From positions 1,866,001-1,930,000 of the forward strand of contig NZ_JANDBC010000001.1 in assembly GCF_024320785.1 (NCBI RefSeq): a stretch of DNA of 64,000 bases, in the 5' to 3' direction. Shown here piece by piece: positions 27,857 to 37,024 of this stretch. Under the pieces are notes generated by a model. That model was given only the letters and a program-made list of their open reading frames with translations, was not told the origin of the DNA and searched no databases. This DNA comes from Gracilimonas sediminicola (lineage in GTDB: Bacteria; Bacteroidota; Rhodothermia; Balneolales; Balneolaceae). The translations under genes and the position numbers were made by a program. The number at the start of each line of letters is the position of its first letter. Positions within the stretch are counted from its first letter, which is position 1.

Positions 27857-29317
27857 ATGGGAAAGAAAACAATACTGCTGCTTTGTCTGCTAACAGCGGG
27901 CAGTGGACTATATGCACAGGAAAAACAAAACGGGGAAAAAGAGTCCAAAACAGACTACACAGAGGCCATTGTTTTGGTGGAAGTGTGGATGGACGCCATG
28001 CAGAAGTTTGATGAAATACCCGGCATCAGTGCCATAGCGCTGGAAGACCAGGAAGTGATTTGGAAAGGGGCCTACGGAGAAGCAAATCCGGATGAGGATG
28101 TGAAAATGGAAACCAACACCATTTGCAGCGTGTGTTCCATATCCAAGCTATTTACGTCTATCGCAATTATGAATTTATATGAAGATGGAAAACTGCGGCT
28201 GGATGACCGGCTGGAAGATGTGATGCCCGGTTATGACCTTGAACAGCAATTCGAGCTGAGTGGCCCTATTACCATTCGTAATCTGCTTACCCATTCTTCC
28301 GGTTTACCGCGCGAAAATGCCTATTCGCACTGGACTGACACCAGCCTTGAATTCCCGACCAAAGAGGAAATTCTGAAATCCCTGAATGAACAGGAGACGC
28401 TGTATCCTTCGTCCACTTACTTTCAGTACAGTAACCTGGCAATGACTTTGCTGGGATATATTGTGGAAGAAGTATCCGGGCAGACTTATGATGAATATGT
28501 AAGAGAACACATCCTGGAACCATTGGAGCTGGACGATACCCGTCCCGATATGCCGGAAGATTTATGGGGCGGTCAGCTCGCCGTAGGCTATACCGTTGAA
28601 ACCATAGAAGGCAAACAGCATAAATTGGATTTGTTTGATCCCAATGGGGTAACCCCGGCAGCGGGATTCAGCTCTACAGTAGAAGACCTGGCGGATTTTG
28701 CTGCATGGCAGTTTCGGCTTTATGATGCGGAAGAAGAGGAGATCCTGCATCCCTCCACCATTAAAAACATGCACAACATTCACTGGATGGATAGCGATTT
28801 TGGAACCAGCTGGGGACTGGGATTTTCAGTGTATAAAGGTCCCGGCGATAAGAAATGGGTCGGCCATGGAGGCTATTGCCCCGGTTACCGAAGCACGCTG
28901 ATGATGAATCCGGAATCAAAAAGAGCCTACTCGGTGATGACTAACAGTAATAATCCCAGTCCCGGAAAATACGCACGGGGCATCCATGCTATTTTATCCA
29001 AAGCCGGGAGTATTGAAGAGGCCGATGAAGAACTGGCTATGGAGCTGAAAGCATATGCCGGTTATTATGAGGGACAGGTTGGTCGAGGCATCAGCTATGT
29101 AGGCACCTGGGGTGATAAGCTGGTGAGGATGGGGCTTCCGGCCGATAACCCGGGAGATTTTTCCAAATACCGCCGGGTGGATAAAGACCATTTTGTACGT
29201 ATCCGCGATAACGGAGAAGATGGCGAAAGCATGCGGTTCATCCGCAATGACAAAGGTGAAGTCATCCATATGAAGTACTACGATAATTATATGTCAAACA
29301 AAATAGAGCTGGAGTAA
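27857..29317 (+). CDS. Serine hydrolase of the beta-lactamase/PBP class C family
   Basis: 486 residues with a signal peptide ending GLYAQ. Catalytic motifs are SISK (Ser94-Lys97), YSN (Tyr191-Asn193) and a VGHGG motif in place of KTG. These are the signs of the class C beta-lactamase fold shared by esterases, D-aminopeptidases and PBP-like hydrolases. A C-terminal lipocalin-like extension (about 400-486) is common in such exported members. The gene stands alone between two repeat-filled gaps. Substrate not predictable; true beta-lactamase activity is unlikely without more evidence. Confidence 0.9.
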   Translation: MGKKTILLLCLLTAGSGLYAQEKQNGEKESKTDYTEAIVLVEVWMDAMQKFDEIPGISAIALEDQEVIWKGAYGEANPDEDVKMETNTICSVCSISKLFTSIAIMNLYEDGKLRLDDRLEDVMPGYDLEQQFELSGPITIRNLLTHSSGLPRENAYSHWTDTSLEFPTKEEILKSLNEQETLYPSSTYFQYSNLAMTLLGYIVEEVSGQTYDEYVREHILEPLELDDTRPDMPEDLWGGQLAVGYTVETIEGKQHKLDLFDPNGVTPAAGFSSTVEDLADFAAWQFRLYDAEEEEILHPSTIKNMHNIHWMDSDFGTSWGLGFSVYKGPGDKKWVGHGGYCPGYRSTLMMNPESKRAYSVMTNSNNPSPGKYARGIHAILSKAGSIEEADEELAMELKAYAGYYEGQVGRGISYVGTWGDKLVRMGLPADNPGDFSKYRRVDKDHFVRIRDNGEDGESMRFIRNDKGEVIHMKYYDNYMSNKIELE

Positions 29318-29708
29318 ATCCCGGACTCAAAAAGTCTAATTTAGCCCCCCTACGTCATTCCGGGCCCACCTGTTTTACCCGAATATCAATAAAGGCGTCC
29401 TTTCCCCTTAACCAAAGGGGAAAGACAGAAAGGGGTCTGCCTGCTAAGGACAACACCGTTACATTTACTCCGATTTGCAAAAACTTCGACATTCAATGTT
29501 GGATGTTCAATATTCCACCGGCAGATCCTTCACTCCGCTCAGGTTTGTAGATAAATGGGTGTTGTTAAACTTACCCACTCGTCATCTCTATGATTTGCGA
29601 ATGATCGATAGACCGAATAACCGATTTACGATTTCAATGTTGGATGTTCCTTGTTGGATGTTCATATTCCCTCATTCTTCAACAATCTCAAACTCTATAA
29701 CACAAGCC
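29318..29708. repeat. Gene-free stretch with reversed composite-repeat modules
   Basis: 391 bp. In inverted orientation relative to the 40-kb array it holds the CCTTTCCCC-hairpin module (about 29398-29445), a TTGAATGTT-type palindrome followed by CCACCGGCAGATC (29485-29525), and the ATTTGCGAATGATCGATAG module (29594-29640). An extended reading frame across it (29475-29708) is only translated repeat. Confidence 0.8.
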
Positions 29709-31007
29709 ATGCTCCGCTATTTCTGTGCTCTTCTGATTATTACAACTGCCTGTACTTCTGAAACCAAGCCGCCGATTGAGTGGGGCGAGTCGCCATGGCC
29801 GGAAATACGGAAGGAGCGGATATCTACCCTGTTACCGCAGGCCATGGAAGCAGCCGGAGTAGATGCCTGGATTGTGATCTGCCGGGAGAATAACAACGAC
29901 CCCATCGCGGATCACATTGGGGGGGAGAATGCCGGAGGTACGGCGGCCTTTCTATTCTATCGGGATGAAGACGGTTTTCATTCGCGGGTATATTCGCCCG
30001 TTGGGGAAGCTACCGCCCTGGATGAACTGGATATTCATGATGAGGTAATTCCGGTAGAGCGGGGCCGGTCCGCTATGGAGCAGGCAGCAGATTTCATCCG
30101 TCAGAAGGATTTCGAAACCATTGCGGTAAACTCATCTGCCTCCAACGCCCAGGCTGACGGACTCAGTTTCACTCAGCGGCAGTCACTGGAAAAAGCATTA
30201 GGTGCTGAGCTTTCCAGCCGGCTTGTATCATCGGATGAGCTGATTTATGAGTGGCTGTCGGTGAAAACGCCCCGTGAGGTAGAGATCATGACCAAAGCTG
30301 CAGAGCTGACAGCCCAATGGCAGCTTGAAGCTTATGAAATCATTGAGCCCGGGGTAACCACCGATGCCGAAGTAGCGGCCTTCATGGATGCAAAAATGGA
30401 AGAGTACGGAGTGGGCGAGGCCTGGAATCCCACGCAGAATCCAAATGTGAACTCCGGCGCCGACCGCGGACACTCCCACGCCACTGACAAAGTGATTATG
30501 CCCGGCGATGTAATCCAAACCGATTTCGGGATTAAATTGTATGACCGGTGGGTGAGTGACATCCAGCGTTTTGCCTATGTATTAAAAGAAGGAGAAACCG
30601 AAGCCCCGGAAGACATTCAGTTTTACTGGGAGTCGGCCAAAGCCGGAAACCGTGCGGCTTTCAACGCTATGAAACCCGGCATGCGCGGGGAAGATGTAGA
30701 TGCCGCCCAGCGAAAGCTCATGGAAGAAAACGGATCGGAATATGTGATGTGGAGTACTGGTCACCCGGTGGGGTATGTAGCTCACGACACCGGACCCAAT
30801 TTAGGCGGTTCCCATATCCCGGGGCAGCGCCCCTCAGCCCAGAAGTTCCTTAAGCCCGGGATGGTGTTTGCTTTCGACGGTTTCCACAGCTGGCCGCTCA
30901 CCGACAGCACCTATAAAACGATTTCGGTAGAGGAAATGGCGGTGATAACCGAAGATGGCGCCGAGTTTTTGATTCCTCCTCAGGAAGAGTGGATTTTGGT
31001 GGAGTGA
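29709..31007 (+). CDS. M24-family metallopeptidase (aminopeptidase P-like) lipoprotein
   Basis: 432 residues from the ATG at 29709, which gives a short lipoprotein signal with lipobox TTAC (Cys15). The first half is a creatinase-like N-terminal domain; the second (about 190-425) is the pita-bread M24 fold. Likely metal ligands are the Asp in IQTDFG, the Asp in VSDIQRF, the His in GHPVGYVAHD and the Glu in VEEMAVI; the usual EPG segment reads AFDGF, so one ligand is Asp rather than Glu. Proteins of this family remove N-terminal residues before proline. It is probably periplasmic. Confidence 0.88.
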   Translation: MLRYFCALLIITTACTSETKPPIEWGESPWPEIRKERISTLLPQAMEAAGVDAWIVICRENNNDPIADHIGGENAGGTAAFLFYRDEDGFHSRVYSPVGEATALDELDIHDEVIPVERGRSAMEQAADFIRQKDFETIAVNSSASNAQADGLSFTQRQSLEKALGAELSSRLVSSDELIYEWLSVKTPREVEIMTKAAELTAQWQLEAYEIIEPGVTTDAEVAAFMDAKMEEYGVGEAWNPTQNPNVNSGADRGHSHATDKVIMPGDVIQTDFGIKLYDRWVSDIQRFAYVLKEGETEAPEDIQFYWESAKAGNRAAFNAMKPGMRGEDVDAAQRKLMEENGSEYVMWSTGHPVGYVAHDTGPNLGGSHIPGQRPSAQKFLKPGMVFAFDGFHSWPLTDSTYKTISVEEMAVITEDGAEFLIPPQEEWILVE

Positions 31008-31326
31008 GTTCAAGTTCCAAATTTCAATGACCAGTGATCAGTGATCAGGATCGAGGTTTATGGGTTTTATAAGACCAGTCATTGCGAGGAGGCTGTTGGG
31101 TATGATTGGTTTGGGATGTATAACGACGAAGCAATCTCCCTGATTAGGATCAAAGTTCGTTACAGTCCCTTTGCATTAAACCCATTCGCAAATCGCAAAT
31201 CGGTCCATCGATCATTCGCACATCAAAGAGATTCTTCGTCAACTGCTATGTTCTCGTTCCGAAGGTCCACCTTCGGAACGCCATCCCGGAAGCTCCTGCT
31301 TCCCTTCCCTTGATTTGAGCTAAGAC
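31008..31326. repeat. Gene-free stretch with degenerate repeat pieces
   Basis: 319 bp with no credible gene. It includes one copy of the CGCAAATCGGTCCATCGATC module (31190-31225) and a strong inverted repeat GTTCCGAAGGT / ACCTTCGGAAC near 31255-31279. Confidence 0.65.
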
Positions 31327-31785
31327 TTGGCCTGCAGGAGAATACCTTTCTTCTCTTTTATTTTAAGACCCTACCATAACGCAGAAAATGTGATTTCCCA
31401 CAAGCCGGAATATTATAGCCTCCTCCGGGGGGTGACCGAACAACAGGATTGGGAACCCTGGCTCATTTTCATGTTAAAGGCCGTGGAAGTAACCGCCGAA
31501 AAAACCATGAAGCGGATCGATGACATACGCATCCTGCTGGATGAAATCCTGGAAGAAGCCAAACACAAGCTGCCCGACCGGGTGTATTCCAAGGAGTTGA
31601 TTGAGTTGCTCTTTGAACAGCCTTATTGCAAAGTTAAATTCCTGGTAGACCGAAACCTGGCCAAGCGACAGACCGCAGCCGACTATTTAAAAGAACTGGA
31701 GAGGGCCGGAATTTTGAAGAGCAAACAGGTGGGACGCGAAATGTTATACCTGAATACGCGTCTCTACGAGCTGCTTTCCTCCTGA
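31327..31785 (+). pseudogene. C-terminal fragment of a Fic-family protein
   Basis: The last 125 or so residues look like the end of a Fic-domain protein: KPEYYSLLRGVTEQQDWEPW, then a winged-helix-like tail (YSKELIELLFEQPYCKVKFL ... RQTAADYLKELERAGILKS). The Fic core with its HPFxxGNGR AMP-transfer motif is missing, and the sequence upstream is repeat-derived, so this is a 5'-truncated gene rather than a short protein. It marks the left edge of the accessory island. Confidence 0.8.
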
Positions 31786-31987
31786 TATGTCGATGATTTC
31801 GACACGTTTTGAGGATGTGTCGATGTAGTTGAATTCCCGCATCTTTTAAACCACCGTGCCCGAGCAGGTCGGTTGGCAATCCGCCGGTGGGCGGATTTCT
31901 TGATGTGCTTATATTTTAAAAAACTTCCTAAACATTTATCTATTTTAATTTTAGATTATTTACTGTTTGGAATAAACAATTATCAGA

Positions 31988-32695
31988 ATGACTTTTAAAA
32001 GGTGGATTAAAAAGATAGGACTTTCAGAAGGATCGGCTAGAAATTATTCAGGAGCCATATTTGGTTCCATTTCAAATTGGGCAAGAGAAGCCGGGTTGAT
32101 AGATTCAGATTCTTCTTTAATTGAAATTTCTGACCCAACAGAGTTTGAAAAGTTATCAGAAAGAATTCAGCGTCTTTCCATTTTTCAAGAGCGAAATGCT
32201 AAGGGCAATAATATGTACAGCAATGCTCTGGATAAATATTCAGAATATTTGAGAGAAGCCTCAAACGAATTGGCACAAGACCTCGAGAACATAATTACGG
32301 ATATTTCTTATAGTGAGACTGATAAAATAGCTCTTGTCAAATACCGTATCGGACAAGGTGCGTTTAGAGACAACCTTATATCGTATTGGAAGGGGTGTGC
32401 TGTGACCGGATATAAAAAACATTCGATGTTGATAGCCTCTCATATTAAACCTTGGAGAGAGTCAAATAACCAAGAAAGACTGGATAAATATAACGGCTTA
32501 TTGCTTACCCCAAATTTGGATAAGGCTTTCGATACCGGGTTTATTTCATTTGATGGGAAAGGTAAAATTTTAATTTCGGAGTTTTTTGAAAGTCCAAAAA
32601 TTTTAGGGATTGAGGACGATATGAAGATAAGGTTTGAAAAGTCGCATCAGCCGTATTTGGAGTATCACCGAGATGTGGTGTTTTTCAATCTTTGA
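31988..32695 (+). CDS. HNH_2-type restriction endonuclease
   Basis: 235 residues, AT-rich. The N-terminal part (GLSEGSARNYSGAIFGSI ... KGNNMYSNALDKYSEYL) resembles the SAM-like domain that precedes the nuclease in many HNH restriction enzymes. The nuclease core lies at about 138-190: CAVTGYKKHSMLIASHIKPW with His152, then NGLLLTPNLDKAFDTGFISF. The gene starts a five-gene plus-strand operon with a glycosylase, a C5-methyltransferase, a GHKL ATPase and a receiver protein. It is the best candidate for the restriction subunit; the target is presumably the methyltransferase site. Confidence 0.88.
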   Translation: MTFKRWIKKIGLSEGSARNYSGAIFGSISNWAREAGLIDSDSSLIEISDPTEFEKLSERIQRLSIFQERNAKGNNMYSNALDKYSEYLREASNELAQDLENIITDISYSETDKIALVKYRIGQGAFRDNLISYWKGCAVTGYKKHSMLIASHIKPWRESNNQERLDKYNGLLLTPNLDKAFDTGFISFDGKGKILISEFFESPKILGIEDDMKIRFEKSHQPYLEYHRDVVFFNL

Positions 32696-32731
32696 GTTGA
32701 GGCTCCTTTTCAATTCCCAGAGCAATTATCT

Positions 32732-33394
32732 ATGGAAGTGAAAAAAGAAAAAATTGAATTCTTCCAAGATAAAATTCTTGAGTGGTATGAGGAAAATGGC
32801 CGCCATTTCCCATGGAGAAATAAATCTGCTACAAATTATGAAAAGATTATTTCTGAAGTTTTATTGCAAAGAACCAGGGCAGAAACGGTAGCTAATTTTT
32901 TTCCCAAATTCATTAAGAAATACCCCTCTTGGAAGAAATTAGGTGAAGCAACAAAAGAAGAATTACAAGAAACGTTAAAACCGACTGGCCTGTACAAACA
33001 GCGAGGCACACGACTTTATAAATTAGCTCAAGAAATGAAAGAGAGAAAAGGTCGATTTCCAGTAAAAAGGGATAGGGTTGAAGAAATGCCGATGATGGGA
33101 CAATACAATGCCAATGCGTACGAGCTTTTCATTTTGAAAAAGCCATCTCCTCTTTTAGATGTAAATATGGCCAGAGTTCTGGAACGTTTTTTTGGTGAAA
33201 GAAAGCTGGCTGATATTAGGTATGATCCTTATTTGCAGGAACTCTCCCAAGAAGTGGTTGAAAATCCTCAGTCAAAAGAGATTAATTGGGGTATTCTAGA
33301 TTTTGGGAGCCTAGTATGTGAAGCAAAATCTCCCCTTTGTGAAAAATGTTTGCTTTCTGAGCAGTGTATCTATTTTGATAAATTATCAAAATAG
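32732..33394 (+). CDS. Mig-like T:G mismatch DNA glycosylase (HhH-GPD, 4Fe-4S)
   Basis: 220 residues, HhH-GPD superfamily with a C-terminal iron-sulfur cluster loop (Cys196-x6-Cys203-x2-Cys206-x5-Cys212). Like MutY it has Glu42 in SEVLLQRT and Asp143 in LLDVNMARVL. The diagnostic position is Tyr125 in MMGQYNANA; EndoIII has Lys there and MutY Ser, while the thymine-DNA glycosylase Mig.Mth has Tyr. With the same size as Mig.Mth and a neighbouring 5mC methyltransferase, the expected role is to excise T from T:G mismatches made by 5-methylcytosine deamination. Activity is inferred from these residues. Confidence 0.85.
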   Translation: MEVKKEKIEFFQDKILEWYEENGRHFPWRNKSATNYEKIISEVLLQRTRAETVANFFPKFIKKYPSWKKLGEATKEELQETLKPTGLYKQRGTRLYKLAQEMKERKGRFPVKRDRVEEMPMMGQYNANAYELFILKKPSPLLDVNMARVLERFFGERKLADIRYDPYLQELSQEVVENPQSKEINWGILDFGSLVCEAKSPLCEKCLLSEQCIYFDKLSK

Positions 33395-33545
33395 CATTTT
33401 TAAGATGACATGCTTTGACACTGTTAGACGTTAAATTATTACGCACAAATTTTAGTTCCCAATAGGGAGAAAGCCTTTATAATGCTTATTTTAGAAGGTT
33501 TTGCTAATTGCTCCTTTCTTTATATTTAAAGTAAAAGCCCAAAGT

Positions 33546-34754
33546 ATGTCATCTAAAAAGGTTTACATAGATTTGTTTGCAGGATGTGGGGGAATGTCGC
33601 TTGGCCTTTATAATTCTGGTAAGTGGGAAGGGTTGTTTGCTATTGAAAAAGACCCGATGGCCTTTGAAACTCTTAAGCATAACCTTATTGATAAAGTCGA
33701 TCATTTTAGGTGGCCTGAATGGTTGAAACGAAGGCATTATAGCATTACAACTATACTGAATAATTATCGAGATGAACTAGAAAGCTTGCAAGGTCAGGTT
33801 GACTTAGTTGTAGGAGGACCACCATGCCAAGGCTTTTCTAATGCAGGAAGAAGAAAAGAAGATGACAAGCGAAATGACCTTATAAAGGATTATGTGAGGT
33901 TTGTAAAGCTTGTGAGGCCAAAAGTGATCTTTTTCGAAAACGTGAAAGGTTTTACCCAAGAATTCCAAAAAAATAAATCAAAAGGCAAGAAGTACTCCAA
34001 CTATGTTTTAAAAAGGCTCAATGCACTAGGGTATGATGTAAAAGGCAAGATGATAGATTTCTCTAAGTTTGGAGTGCCTCAAAAAAGAACAAGATTTATT
34101 CTTGTTGGAGTGGATAAAAAATTGAATAAAAGTTCTAAGAAATTCTTTAGCCAAATTGAAGCTAATGTAGATAGTTTTTTAGCTTCTAAGGATCTTTCTG
34201 TTCCAGTAAAACTTGAGGATGCTATTAGCGATCTTTTGATGGAGCATGGAACTGAACAATCCCCTGATACGAAAAGCTTTCAGGCAGGTGTTTATGATAA
34301 ACCCAATTCTGACTACCAAAGATTATTAAGAAAAAGCAAACGGCTTAAAGGAAAAGTTGCCGATAGCCATCGCTTTGTTAATCACAGATCAAGTACAGTG
34401 GAGCGGTTCAAGGTTATTCTCAGTAAAGCTGAGAAAGGAAAAGATTTGGATGAGGATATCCGAAAACAATATTCAATAAAAAAACATACGATTATTCCTT
34501 TAGATAAAGATGATGTAAGCCCTACCCTAACAACTTTACCTGATGATTATATTCATTATTCGGAGCCAAGAGTACTTACTGTTAGAGAGTATGCACGAGT
34601 TCAATCCTTTGATGATTGGTATGAAATAAAAGGAAAATACACTACTGGGGGAAAGAGAAGAACAAAAGAAGTTCCTCGATATTCTCAAATTGGAAATGCA
34701 ATACCACCCCTTTTTGCCGAACAAGCAGCTAATTCTTTAGCCAAATTAATTTAG
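33546..34754 (+). CDS. DNA (cytosine-5)-methyltransferase
   Basis: 402 residues from the ATG at 33546; an in-frame TTG at 33501 would add a poorly conserved leader. All core motifs are present: I DLFAGCGGMSLG, IV GGPPCQGFSNAGR with catalytic Cys94, VI ENVKGF, VIII QKRTRFILVG, IX-like SPTLTTLP and X QIGNAIPPLFAEQ. The target-recognition region (about 230-310) is not assignable. It transfers methyl from SAM to C5 of cytosine. It overlaps nothing and is followed after 5 bp by the GHKL gene. Confidence 0.95.
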   Translation: MSSKKVYIDLFAGCGGMSLGLYNSGKWEGLFAIEKDPMAFETLKHNLIDKVDHFRWPEWLKRRHYSITTILNNYRDELESLQGQVDLVVGGPPCQGFSNAGRRKEDDKRNDLIKDYVRFVKLVRPKVIFFENVKGFTQEFQKNKSKGKKYSNYVLKRLNALGYDVKGKMIDFSKFGVPQKRTRFILVGVDKKLNKSSKKFFSQIEANVDSFLASKDLSVPVKLEDAISDLLMEHGTEQSPDTKSFQAGVYDKPNSDYQRLLRKSKRLKGKVADSHRFVNHRSSTVERFKVILSKAEKGKDLDEDIRKQYSIKKHTIIPLDKDDVSPTLTTLPDDYIHYSEPRVLTVREYARVQSFDDWYEIKGKYTTGGKRRTKEVPRYSQIGNAIPPLFAEQAANSLAKLI

Positions 34755-34759
34755 TCCAA

Positions 34760-37018
34760 ATGGAAGAACTAGAATTTAGGATAAGCTCCGGTTTAAAAGA
34801 TATAATTGGCAAAGACTTAATTACTGATGATTACATAGCTGTATTTGAGCTTGTGAAAAATTCATTCGATGCCTATGCAACTGAAGTAACTGTACGATTC
34901 GAAAACATCGAGGATGGGAATGGAAAAATTACCATTATTGATAATGGTAAAGGGATGAATTATGATGATCTTTTAAATAAATGGCTATTTGTTGCTTATT
35001 CTGCAAAAAAAGAGGGGACGGAAGATGAAAACTATGACTATAGAGATAGAATAAGTGACAATAATTTTTTTGCTGGAGCTAAAGGTATAGGTCGTTTTTC
35101 TTGTGACAAGCTGGGTTCGGAATTGATGCTTGAGACTACTAAGCAAGAAAAAAATCCTAAAACTGAAGTTTTAATAACCAATTGGGAGAAATTCGAAGAA
35201 AATAGTCAAGAAGAATTTATTAATGTCAGTGTTTTACATGAAACGAAGGATCAGAATAGTTTTGGGTTAGATCACGGAACAGTATTAGTAATAGAGAATC
35301 TTAGAAGTAACTGGGACAGAGATAAATACCTAAAATTAAAAGACTCACTAGCCAAATTAATAAACCCAAAAGAAGCAAGAGGAGATCAAAAATTTAAAAT
35401 TACTCTGGAAGTTCCTGAAGAAGAAGAGAGAGATAAGGATTACGATGATTACTATGAAATTGTAAATGGTGAAATTAAAAACTTCATTTTTGAAACATTA
35501 GAACTAAAGACCTCAAAAATTCGGTCAAGAATAATAGATGATGGAACAAAAATCGAAACAGAATTATTTGATGGGGGATCACTGATATATCGTATTATAG
35601 AGGAAAATAAATTCACTAGATTAGATAATATAGCTTGTAATTTATATTACTTAAATCGTTCTGCTAAATATACTTTCACTTCTAAGATGGGGGTACAGTC
35701 AGTAAACTATGGACATGTTTTTCTTTATAAAAATGGCTTTAGAGTATACCCATATGGTGAACCTGGTGAAGATCCTTTTAAGGTTGATGTAAGAAAAGCC
35801 CAAGGATATAAGCGCTTTCTAGGAAACAGGGAGCTTATGGGTAGTATTGAGGTTTATAGTGAGAGTGAAGAAATAAAAGAAACCTCTAGCAGAGGCGATG
35901 GACTCAAGAAGACAGATACTTATGAAGAGTTAGAAGAATTTTTTTGGTTGAACCTTAGAAGACTTGAAAAATATGTAGTAGAAGTCCAAAAGTGGGGATT
36001 AAGTATTGAAGATGAAGAAATTAATGATTTAGATTTTAAATCAAGAGTTACCGATTTAATTGCTAGATTAACTAGCAGTGATGAAATTATTAATTTTCAT
36101 GTGCCCGACAATTTTTTAGAAATTCTAGAAGTAAGTCAGGAAGGAAGTGCCGAATCTGTTGTTAAGAATCTCAATAAAATTGCCTTTGAATCTGGAGATG
36201 AATCCTTAATTGAACAGGCTGAAAAAGCTTCAAGTAAGTTAGAAGAAATACAAGAAGCAAGAAGAGAAGCTGAAAAACAAGCTGACAAAGAAAAGAAAAA
36301 GGCTGAAGAGGCAACTAAGAAATTAAGAGATCAAATCTCTGAAAACCTTTTTCTTAAATCAATCAACACTTCCGAATATGAAGAGGTTATAAGTTTACTT
36401 CATCATGTTGGTATTTATGCTGGAACAATAGACAATAATTTAAAAGGCATTTCACTAAGAATTCAAAATGATATTGAGTTATCAAGTTCTGAGTTAAAGG
36501 ATATAATTAGACTAATAAGTTTTGAGACAAAAAAAATACTTAATGTTGTAGCTTTTGCAACAAAGGCTAATTTTAAACTAAAGACAGAAACTATAGAAGT
36601 CGATTTGAATAATTATATTCAAGAGTATATAAGTAATATAATTCCAACGGTTACAGATAAGACTCTAAATATAAAAATTGATTCAAAGACCAGCGATCAA
36701 TTCAAGAAAAAGCTTAAGCCAATTGAACTTAATATTGTAATCGACAATATCGTAAGTAATGCTAAAAAAGCAGATGCCGATAATTTGACTGTGTCCATTG
36801 ACAAAAAAGAAAGTAATTTAGTTATTAAATTTATTGATGATGGAACAGGGATTGATAAATCAATAATTAATCAAATATATAACCAAGGATTTACTACAAC
36901 TGACGGATCAGGGATTGGTTTATATCATGTCAAACAGATTATAAATGATATGAAAGGAACAATTTCGGCAACAAATAACCCAGATAGCGGGGCTTGCTTC
37001 ACACTAACCTTTAAATAG
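34760..37018 (+). CDS. Dual GHKL ATPase: MORC/Hsp90-like N-terminus, histidine-kinase-like C-terminus
   Basis: 752 residues, AT-rich. Residues 1-130 form a GHKL ATPase of the MutL/Hsp90/MORC sort (ELVKNSFDA with Asn34, IDNGKGM, GAKGIGRFS). The middle is beta/alpha of unknown kind and then a long charged coiled coil (about 485-530). A HisKA-like helix pair follows with His548/His549 in SLLHHVG, then a second GHKL domain (about 640-752) with N-box NIVSNAKKA, D-box DDGTG and G-box GSGIGL. It is followed after 6 bp by a receiver gene, which suggests phosphotransfer. It may couple DNA structure or target detection to a two-component-like switch. Confidence 0.85.
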   Translation: MEELEFRISSGLKDIIGKDLITDDYIAVFELVKNSFDAYATEVTVRFENIEDGNGKITIIDNGKGMNYDDLLNKWLFVAYSAKKEGTEDENYDYRDRISDNNFFAGAKGIGRFSCDKLGSELMLETTKQEKNPKTEVLITNWEKFEENSQEEFINVSVLHETKDQNSFGLDHGTVLVIENLRSNWDRDKYLKLKDSLAKLINPKEARGDQKFKITLEVPEEEERDKDYDDYYEIVNGEIKNFIFETLELKTSKIRSRIIDDGTKIETELFDGGSLIYRIIEENKFTRLDNIACNLYYLNRSAKYTFTSKMGVQSVNYGHVFLYKNGFRVYPYGEPGEDPFKVDVRKAQGYKRFLGNRELMGSIEVYSESEEIKETSSRGDGLKKTDTYEELEEFFWLNLRRLEKYVVEVQKWGLSIEDEEINDLDFKSRVTDLIARLTSSDEIINFHVPDNFLEILEVSQEGSAESVVKNLNKIAFESGDESLIEQAEKASSKLEEIQEARREAEKQADKEKKKAEEATKKLRDQISENLFLKSINTSEYEEVISLLHHVGIYAGTIDNNLKGISLRIQNDIELSSSELKDIIRLISFETKKILNVVAFATKANFKLKTETIEVDLNNYIQEYISNIIPTVTDKTLNIKIDSKTSDQFKKKLKPIELNIVIDNIVSNAKKADADNLTVSIDKKESNLVIKFIDDGTGIDKSIINQIYNQGFTTTDGSGIGLYHVKQIINDMKGTISATNNPDSGACFTLTFK

Positions 37019-37024
37019 TTAGAA

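Noticed and set aside
27302..31326. Insertion sequences in the repeat-filled gaps
   Set aside because: No transposase fragment or terminal repeat with target duplication was seen; the content is composite-repeat modules.
33501..33545. TTG start for the methyltransferase
   Set aside because: It adds 15 unmatched residues before the conserved start; the ATG at 33546 leads directly into motif I.
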